Origin: Thermaurantiacus tibetensis | Lineage (GTDB): Bacteria; Pseudomonadota; Alphaproteobacteria; Sphingomonadales; Sphingomonadaceae | Length of the DNA: 64,000 nt | Reading direction: 5' to 3' | Assembly (NCBI RefSeq): GCF_015354055.1 | Contig: NZ_JACHTM010000001.1 | Span: forward strand, 744,001-808,000 | In this document: positions 58,346 to 64,000 of the stretch, piece after piece | Position numbering within the stretch: the first letter of the stretch is position 1 | Layout: each line of letters begins with the position of its first letter | Program-made: the position numbers and the translations under genes | The notes under the pieces: generated by a model | Databases searched by the model: none | Seen by the model: only the letters and a program-made list of their open reading frames with translations | Told to the model about the DNA's origin: nothing

Positions 58346-59038
58346 ATGATCACGCTCTACACCGCCGCCACACCCAACGGTCACAAGGTCTCGGTCGCGC
58401 TCGAGGAGATGGGCCTCTCTTACGAGGTGCGCGCGCTCGACCTCATGAAGGGCGAGCAGAAGCAGGAATGGTTCCTGAAGATCTGCCCCAACGGGCGGAT
58501 CCCCGCCATCGAGGATGACGGCTTCCCGGTGTTTGAGAGCGGCGCCATCCTCGTCTACCTCGCCGAGAAGACGGGCATGCTCCTGCCCACGGATGTCAAG
58601 GGCCGCTCGCGCGTCCTCCAGTGGCTCATGTTCCAGATGAGCGGCATCGGCCCCATGATGGGCCAAGCCAACGTCTTCTTCCGCTACTTCCCCGAGAAGA
58701 TCAAGCCGGCGATTGACCGCTACCAGGGCGAAGTCCGGCGGCTGTTCGGCGTCCTTGACCGCCAGCTGGCAGACCATGAATATCTGGCCGGGGACTATTC
58801 GATTGCCGACATCGCGACCTGGTGCTGGACGCGGACGGCGCGCTGGTCGGGCGTGGACCCCGAGCCCTTCGTCCACATGACCCGCTGGCACGAGGCCATC
58901 AAGGCGCGGCCGGCGGTGCAGCGCGGCCTGGCCGTGCCCGAGCCGGTGCGCGAGACCATGAGCGAGGAGGAGGCGGAAGCCTTCAGCCGGGCGGCGCGCC
59001 GCCTCGTCGAGACCGGCCGGGCCGAGGGGTCTGCCTGA
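58346..59038 (+). CDS. glutathione S-transferase family protein (YfcG/YghU-like)
   Basis: A 230-residue [24 protein letters not shown] with the TPNGHK active-site segment, [20 protein letters not shown] and [15 protein letters not shown] match the nu-class YfcG/YghU type, known for disulfide-bond reductase activity rather than classical conjugation. The C-terminal half has [13 protein letters not shown]. It lies between the PEP-CTERM gene (99 bp) and the second TonB receptor (114 bp, with its own Pho boxes). Its relevance to phosphate is not clear. Confidence 0.88.
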   Translation: MITLYTAATPNGHKVSVALEEMGLSYEVRALDLMKGEQKQEWFLKICPNGRIPAIEDDGFPVFESGAILVYLAEKTGMLLPTDVKGRSRVLQWLMFQMSGIGPMMGQANVFFRYFPEKIKPAIDRYQGEVRRLFGVLDRQLADHEYLAGDYSIADIATWCWTRTARWSGVDPEPFVHMTRWHEAIKARPAVQRGLAVPEPVRETMSEEEAEAFSRAARRLVETGRAEGSA

Positions 59039-59060
59039 GGCGCCCGCCAGCGCCCCCCTT

Positions 59061-59100
59061 TCGTCACGACAGGTTCACGCTGCCGTCATTCCGCAGTCAT
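59061..59100 (+). promoter_or_regulatory. tandem Pho-box array upstream of the second TonB receptor
   Basis: Four 7-bp elements start every 11 bp: TCGTCAC (59061), GGTTCAC (59072), CCGTCAT (59083) and CAGTCAT (59094), with 4-bp spacers. This repeats the design of the array before the PhoX-like gene. It ends 52 bp before the receptor ATG. The same spacing in two places within 3.2 kb makes chance unlikely. Confidence 0.82.
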
Positions 59101-59152
59101 CTTGCGGTGGCAGCGCGCTGGCCACAACGAACAGGTGGCCAAGGGGATCTCA

Positions 59153-61465
59153 ATGACAAACTTCTGCCGTTCCGCGATGTTCGCGGCTGCCGGGCTTCTG
59201 CCGCTCCTCCAGCTTGCCGCAGTGCCCGCCCGCGCTGCCGAGTCGGCCGCAGCGCCCGCCGCGGCACCGGGCGAGATCATCGTCTTCGGCGCCGGCGAAG
59301 TCCGGCAGGTGACGGAAGTGGGGCAGGAGGTGATGCGGCTCGAGGTGCCCGGCGCTTCGCCCTTCAAGGCCATCGAGCGGCTCCCGGGAGTCAACTTCCA
59401 CTCCGCCGACCCCTTCGGAACCTACGAATGGTCCACCCGCATCACGCTCAGGGGCTTCAGCCAGAACCAGCTCGGCTTCACGCTCGACGGCGTGCCGCTC
59501 GGCGACATGAGCTACGGAAACACCAACGGGCTCCACATCAGCCGGGCGATCATCGCCGACAACATTGCGGTCACCCGCGTCTCGCAGGGGGCCGGAGCGC
59601 TGGCGACGGCCAGCACCTCCAACCTCGGCGGCACCATCGAGTTCGTCTCCCGCGACCCCGGCGAGACTCTCGCGCTCGATGCCAACGCTGCCTACGGCGC
59701 GTCGAACACGCTGCGCCTGTTCGCCCGGCTGGACACCGGTGCGGTCGGCCCGTTCCGCGCCGCGCTCTCCTACGCAGTGCTCGACGCCGGCAAGTGGAAG
59801 GGCGATGGCGCCCAGCGCCACCACCAGGCGAACCTCAAGCTGGTGGCCGACCTTGGGGAGCGGCTGACCGCCTCGGGTTTCCTCCACTTCTCCGACCGGC
59901 GGGAGAATGACTATCAGGACCTCTCGCTCGAGATGATCCGCCGGCTCGGCTACCGCTGGGACAATTTCGCGCCCAACTGGGATCTCGCCGTCCGGGTTGC
60001 CCAGATCGCCCAGAACCGCGGCGATGTCGGCGGCGGGCCGTCGAACCCGGCGGCCGGCACCGTCTATCCGGCGCCCATCACTTCGGTCGACGACAGCTAT
60101 TATGACGCGGCCGGCCTGCGGCGCGACTGGCTCGCGAGCGTCGCACTTGCCTTCGACCTCGCGCCGGCGACGCTGACGCTTCGGCCCTACTGGCACCAGA
60201 ACGACGGCCAGGGCATCTGGTACACCCCCTATGTCCGCACGCCGGGCGGCGCACCCATCTCGGTGCGCACGACCGAATACGACATCCAGCGCTTCGGGCT
60301 TCTCACCGACCTCGGCCTCGATCTCGGCGACCACCAAGTCTCGGCCGGCCTATGGGTCGAGGACAATGACTTCACGCAGGGGCGGCGCTTCTACGGCCTT
60401 GCCAACACCACCGGCCGGCCGTCGCGGCAGAGCCTCAAGTTCAAGCGCGATCCCTTCTTCACCCAGTGGCGCTTCGACTTCAACACCAAGACGGTGCAGG
60501 TCTATCTGCAGGACCGGTGGGAGCTTGACGAGCAGCTGTCGCTGACGGCCGGCTTCAAGGGCAACCGCGTCAGGAACCGCTCGGAGCGGCTGGTGCCCGG
60601 CACGTCTCCGGCGGCAGGCGAGATCGAGAGCGCCGACTGGTTCCTGCCGCAGGCGGGCCTGCTCTGGAAGCCGGCGGAACGGCAGGAGCTGTTCCTGAGC
60701 TACACCGAGAACCGCCGCGCCTTCACTTCGGCGGCAACCGGCGTCTCCCCTTTCGCCACCACCCAGGCCGGGTTCGACGCGATCCGCAACACGCTGAAGC
60801 CCGAGACGTCGAAGACGCTCGAGGGCGGCTGGCGCTTCGGCTTCGGTGATGTTGAGGGCGTGATGGCGGCCTATCTGGTCAACTTCCGCGACCGGCTGCT
60901 TGGAATCACGACGGGCGCCGGCATCGTCGGCAACCCGGTGGTGCTCCAGAACGTCGGCCGGGTGCGCTCGACCGGCTTCGAGACCGGGGCGGCGTGGAAC
61001 CCGCTCGGCGACCTCCAGGTCTACGGCAGCTACGCCTTCAACCGCTCGACCTACCGCGACGACGTGGTGAACGCGGCCGGAACGGTGCTGGCGGAGATCG
61101 CCGGCAGGCAGACCGTCGACACGCCCAAGCACCTGTTCCGGCTGGACGTGGCGTGGGATGCGCCCCAGGGGCCGTTCGGCCTGATCGGGCTCAACTACAC
61201 GTCCCGGCGCTTCTTCACCTTCACCAACGACCAGTCGGTGCCGGGCCGCGCGCTGGTCGACGCGTCTGCCGGCTGGCGCTTCGGGCCGGAGGCCGGCGCC
61301 CTCGAGGGCTTCGAGGCGATGATCGCCGTCACCAACCTTTTCGACAAGGACTATGTGGCGACGATCGGCTCGAACGGCTTCGGCAACCGCGGCGACAACC
61401 AGACGCTGCTGGCCGGCGCGCCGCGGCAGTGGTTCCTCTCGGTCCGCAAGCGGTTCGCGCGGTGA
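59153..61465 (+). CDS. TonB-dependent receptor, predicted phosphate-regulated
   Basis: A 770-residue outer-membrane receptor. A signal peptide ends near AVPARAAE; the plug begins PGEIIVFGAGEVRQVTEVG and includes ITLRGFSQNQLGFTLDGVPLGDMSYG. The beta-barrel ends in an aromatic/basic tail (WFLSVRKRFAR). A Pho-box array precedes it, and the next gene, starting on its stop codon, is a glycerophosphodiester phosphodiesterase. The natural inference is uptake of a phosphorus-containing organic compound, such as glycerophosphodiesters or phytate-like esters, but the substrate is unknown. Confidence 0.9.
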   Translation: MTNFCRSAMFAAAGLLPLLQLAAVPARAAESAAAPAAAPGEIIVFGAGEVRQVTEVGQEVMRLEVPGASPFKAIERLPGVNFHSADPFGTYEWSTRITLRGFSQNQLGFTLDGVPLGDMSYGNTNGLHISRAIIADNIAVTRVSQGAGALATASTSNLGGTIEFVSRDPGETLALDANAAYGASNTLRLFARLDTGAVGPFRAALSYAVLDAGKWKGDGAQRHHQANLKLVADLGERLTASGFLHFSDRRENDYQDLSLEMIRRLGYRWDNFAPNWDLAVRVAQIAQNRGDVGGGPSNPAAGTVYPAPITSVDDSYYDAAGLRRDWLASVALAFDLAPATLTLRPYWHQNDGQGIWYTPYVRTPGGAPISVRTTEYDIQRFGLLTDLGLDLGDHQVSAGLWVEDNDFTQGRRFYGLANTTGRPSRQSLKFKRDPFFTQWRFDFNTKTVQVYLQDRWELDEQLSLTAGFKGNRVRNRSERLVPGTSPAAGEIESADWFLPQAGLLWKPAERQELFLSYTENRRAFTSAATGVSPFATTQAGFDAIRNTLKPETSKTLEGGWRFGFGDVEGVMAAYLVNFRDRLLGITTGAGIVGNPVVLQNVGRVRSTGFETGAAWNPLGDLQVYGSYAFNRSTYRDDVVNAAGTVLAEIAGRQTVDTPKHLFRLDVAWDAPQGPFGLIGLNYTSRRFFTFTNDQSVPGRALVDASAGWRFGPEAGALEGFEAMIAVTNLFDKDYVATIGSNGFGNRGDNQTLLAGAPRQWFLSVRKRFAR

Positions 61466-62562
61466 TGGGCAAGGGGCTCGACCGCCGGACGCTTGCCGCT
61501 GGCCTCGGGCTCCTGCCGCTGGCATCGGGGGCCATGGCCGCCGCCCCCGCCCGCCATCGCCCGGTCGAAACGCGGCCGCTCGTCATCGCCCATCGTGGCG
61601 CCTCTGCCGAGCGGCCGGAGCACACGCTCGCCGCCTATGCGCTCGCGATCGAGCAGGGTGCCGACTTCATCGAGCCTGACCTCGTGATGACGAAGGACGG
61701 GGTGCTGGTGGCCCGGCACGAGAACGAGATCTCGGAAACCACCGATGTCGCGCGCCGGCCCGAGTTCGCGGCCCGGCGGACGACGAAGACCATCGACGGC
61801 GAGACGGTCACCGGCTGGTTCACCGAGGACTTCACGCTGGCGGAACTGAAGAGCCTTCGGGCCCGCGAACGCCTGCCGCAGCTGCGGCCCGCCAACACCC
61901 GCTTCGACGGCCAGGAGACCATCCCGACCTTCGCCGAGGTGGTGGCGCTGGCGAAGGCTGCGCCCCGGCCCGTGGGCGTCTATCCCGAGACCAAGCATCC
62001 GAGCTACTTCCGGAACCTCGGGCTTCCGATGGAGGAGGCGCTGCTCCGGGTGCTGGCCGAGGCCGGCTGGGCCGACGCCCGCGACCGCGTCTTCATCCAG
62101 AGCTTCGAGGTGGGGAACCTCGAGCGCCTGCGGACGCTGACGCGGCTGCCGCTCGTGCAGCTCGTCGCCGCGCGCGGCGGGCCGGCCGACCGGCCGGGTC
62201 AGACCTACGCCGCGATGCTGACCGATGCCGGGCTCAAGGCCATGAACGCCTATGCCGATGCGATCGGGGTCGAGAAGCCGCTCGTGGTGCCGCGCGGGGC
62301 CGACGGCCGACTCGGCCCGCCGACCGACCTCGTGGCCCGTGCCCATGCGGCCGGGCTTGCGGTCCATGCCTGGACCTTCCGGCCGGAAAACGTCTTCCTG
62401 CCCGAGGGGCTGAAGGGGCCGGGCGGGCCTGCCGGGCGCGGCGATGCGGCCGGCGAGATTCGGGCCTTCCTCGCGGCCGGCATCGACGGCCTCTTCACGG
62501 ACTCGGTTCCGCCAGCGCGGGAAGCGGTTGCAGCGCGTCCGCCCGCCACCAGGGGTCGGTAG
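61465..62562 (+). CDS. glycerophosphodiester phosphodiesterase family protein
   Basis: A 365-residue exported enzyme. A signal-like N-terminus (DRRTLAAGLGLLPLASGAMAA) precedes the GDPD TIM barrel: VIAHRGASAERPEHTLAAYALAIEQGADFIEPDLVMTKDGVLVARHE carries the HRG and ExD/H catalytic elements. ETKHPSY and the terminal FLAAGIDGLFTDSVP complete the barrel. It resembles GlpQ in cleaving glycerophosphodiesters to glycerol-3-phosphate plus alcohol. It starts one base into the receptor stop (TGATG) and overlaps the convergent CYTH-CHAD gene by 68 bp. Confidence 0.9.
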   Translation: MGKGLDRRTLAAGLGLLPLASGAMAAAPARHRPVETRPLVIAHRGASAERPEHTLAAYALAIEQGADFIEPDLVMTKDGVLVARHENEISETTDVARRPEFAARRTTKTIDGETVTGWFTEDFTLAELKSLRARERLPQLRPANTRFDGQETIPTFAEVVALAKAAPRPVGVYPETKHPSYFRNLGLPMEEALLRVLAEAGWADARDRVFIQSFEVGNLERLRTLTRLPLVQLVAARGGPADRPGQTYAAMLTDAGLKAMNAYADAIGVEKPLVVPRGADGRLGPPTDLVARAHAAGLAVHAWTFRPENVFLPEGLKGPGGPAGRGDAAGEIRAFLAAGIDGLFTDSVPPAREAVAARPPATRGR

Positions 62563-64000
62563 CGGCAAGCGCCCGCCAGTGCCGGCAGGCGCGGCCGAGC
62601 AGCGTGTCCGCCCTCCCCTTGCCTGCCTTGCCGAGACGGGCCTTGAGCGCCCGGAAGGCGGCCTGCTGGTCGGGCGGAAGGTCCGGCGCGAAGGCTTCCA
62701 GCACGGCGAGGTCGTTGATCTCCCCGAGATCCTCCTGGAGCCGCTTGAGGGCCGCAAGGAAGGGCCGCGCGCTCGCCCTATCGCCTGCAAGTTCCGTGCC
62801 GTAGCGCAGCTTCTTCAGATCCTTCCGGAGCTCGTGCCGCTCCTCCGGGTCGAGCACGGCAAGGCGGTTGCCGCGGTGGCGGACGTCCTTCCACAGCCGG
62901 TCGAGGCCGGGGGCGACCACCGCCTCGAAGGGAAGCGAAAGCCGCTCGCGGGCGCCCGGCCGCTGCCACCCGCCGAGCGCGGCAAGCCGCAGCAGCCGGA
63001 TGGCGAACCCGGTGGCGCGGGCCGCGAGCAGGCGGCGGCGGACGGCCGCGCGCGTTGCTGCGTGCGATGCCCGGAGCGCCTCCGCGAGGCTTGCCTGCCC
63101 CTCCTCCTCGGCCAGCGCGAGGATCTGCGGCACCAGCACGTCGGCATCGCGCAGCGGGGAGACGAGGCGGCCGAGGTCGCGCGCGGTCTCGGCGAGCGCG
63201 CGGGCCTCCGCAGGGTCGAGGATCGGGCGGAACAGCCGCAGCGCCACCCGCAGGCGCCGCAGCGCCACCCGCAGCTGGTGGGGCCCCTCGGGCTCCTCGC
63301 TTACGAGCGTCGCGTGGAGGTTCCGGGCGATGGTCGAAGCGAGCGCGGCAAGGAGCCGCTCGAAGGCGTCGCGGGCGGACGTGCCGGGCGCGGGCGGCTC
63401 GGGCCTGCGCGCCAGGGGCCCCACCGCCAGCGGCGCGCCGCGGGCCAGCGCCTCGCCGCGGGCGGCCTTGCTCGGGAGATCGAGGCGCGCGGGGAGGGAC
63501 GCGAGAAGCGCTTCGGCGCTTGCGAAGACGGCTTCGGGAGAGCCTTCGGCCAGCTCGAACTCCGCTTCCGAGATCGGCTCGGAGAGCGCGCCCGCGCGGA
63601 TCTCGCCCTCGTCAAGCGCGAGGCGCACGCGGCCGTGGAGCGCCTCGAGCGCGACCTCGGCCCGCCGCACCCGGGTCTCGAACCGCGTCTCGAGCGGCGC
63701 ATCGCCGGCATGGCCGGCGATGGCGGTTGCAAGCCCTGGCGGGAGCGAGGCGAGGTCGAAGCGCGGGTGCCGGAGCGGCAGCTCGGTCTCGCGGGCCTGC
63801 TGGAATCCACCCACGGTGGTGCGGGCCGACTTGACCGAAAGAAGATGCCGCCCGCCGAGGCTGCGGAGCCTCACGGCAAGGCCGGCGCTGGCCAGCCGCC
63901 CGTCTGCCGTGTCGAGGTAGCGGGTGACGACAAGGTGGCCGCGCTCCGGCGCGGCCCCGCGCGCGGCAAGCAGACGCCGCAGGCGGCGCAGATCGGCCGC
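62495..64000 (-). CDS. CYTH-CHAD domain protein (inorganic triphosphatase-like), 5' end outside window
   Basis: At least 500 residues, open at the right edge. The first part visible is a CYTH triphosphatase domain (YLDTADGRLASAGLAVRLR, RHLLSVKSART, RETELPL, LALDEGEIRAG, ISEAEFELAEG). The C-terminal half is a CHAD domain, recognisable by repeated basic and histidine motifs (GPHQLRVALRRLRVALRLF, ARDLGRLVSPLRDADVL, HELRKDLKKLRYG). CYTH enzymes hydrolyse triphosphates and CHAD domains bind polyphosphate, so the protein fits phosphate storage metabolism. Its 3' end overlaps the GDPD gene by 68 bp. Confidence 0.88.
   Translation of the reverse strand, partial: AADLRRLRRLLAARGAAPERGHLVVTRYLDTADGRLASAGLAVRLRSLGGRHLLSVKSARTTVGGFQQARETELPLRHPRFDLASLPPGLATAIAGHAGDAPLETRFETRVRRAEVALEALHGRVRLALDEGEIRAGALSEPISEAEFELAEGSPEAVFASAEALLASLPARLDLPSKAARGEALARGAPLAVGPLARRPEPPAPGTSARDAFERLLAALASTIARNLHATLVSEEPEGPHQLRVALRRLRVALRLFRPILDPAEARALAETARDLGRLVSPLRDADVLVPQILALAEEEGQASLAEALRASHAATRAAVRRRLLAARATGFAIRLLRLAALGGWQRPGARERLSLPFEAVVAPGLDRLWKDVRHRGNRLAVLDPEERHELRKDLKKLRYGTELAGDRASARPFLAALKRLQEDLGEINDLAVLEAFAPDLPPDQQAAFRALKARLGKAGKGRADTLLGRACRHWRALAATDPWWRADALQPLPALAEPSP

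Overview
The window is a GC-rich, gene-dense piece of a bacterial chromosome. Gene content and order point to an alphaproteobacterium, most likely of the Sphingomonadales or a close relative. The main reasons are the syntenic block lipA-ratA-pncC-ispDF-dusB-ntrB-ntrC-ntrY-ntrX-hfq-hflX-mazG, the fused ispDF, two large TonB-dependent receptors, a PEP-CTERM protein ending PEPxxWALL..., tandem Rieske oxygenases and a sigma-54-driven flgB-flgL operon. The taxonomic call is inference; there is no rRNA or tRNA in the window.

Layout: 0-7 kb holds housekeeping and cofactor genes (start of a PanE-like gene, quinone reductase-like MDR, GST-moaE-moaD-pgsA, nitroreductase, lipA, ratA, pncC, ispDF). 7-17 kb holds dusB and the nitrogen two-component pairs NtrBC and NtrYX, then hfq, hflX and mazG. 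17-24 kb holds a CPA2-type antiporter, a candidate chromosome-dimer-resolution site (dif) at 18249-18276, a small membrane protein, MBL hydrolase, tatD, a Ca2+/Na+ antiporter, metG and holB. 23.6-29.4 kb holds a TPP riboswitch with thiC, a cupin, a small ion channel, an unknown secreted protein and a DUF389 membrane protein. 29.5-37.2 kb looks like a catabolic island: TonB receptor, Rieske oxygenase and three tandem NTF2-like genes facing an opposed NTF2-like / ABM monooxygenase / second Rieske oxygenase set. 37.3-53.8 kb holds clpX and then a flagellar region: a large flagellin with a duplicated central part, an RluA-type enzyme, flgM, flgA, flgBCDEFGHIJKL and motAB. 53.9 kb to the end holds uvrC and an apparent phosphate-starvation island: PhoX-like phosphatase, PEP-CTERM protein, GST, TonB receptor, glycerophosphodiester phosphodiesterase, and a CYTH-CHAD protein cut by the window edge.

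Two results stand out. First, 18249-18276 resembles a XerCD dif site, and octamers of the KOPS form GGGNAGGG change orientation there: by eye 6 of 6 to the left and 19 of 21 to the right point toward it. This suggests the window spans the replication terminus. Second, two arrays of 7-bp elements repeated every 11 bp lie upstream of the PhoX-like gene (55878-55928) and of the second TonB receptor (59061-59100). They look like tandem Pho boxes and tie the right-hand end together as a PhoB regulon, including a predicted phosphate-regulated outer-membrane receptor of unknown substrate.

The flagellar genes show a readable hierarchy. Divergent sigma-54 promoters serve flgA-flgM and flgB-L (probably through motAB), and the flagellin gene has a sigma-28-like promoter consistent with FlgM/FliA control. 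Genes are packed tightly, with many TGATG or ATGA couplings and several convergent pairs whose coding ends overlap. I saw no CRISPR array, insertion sequence, rRNA or tRNA.
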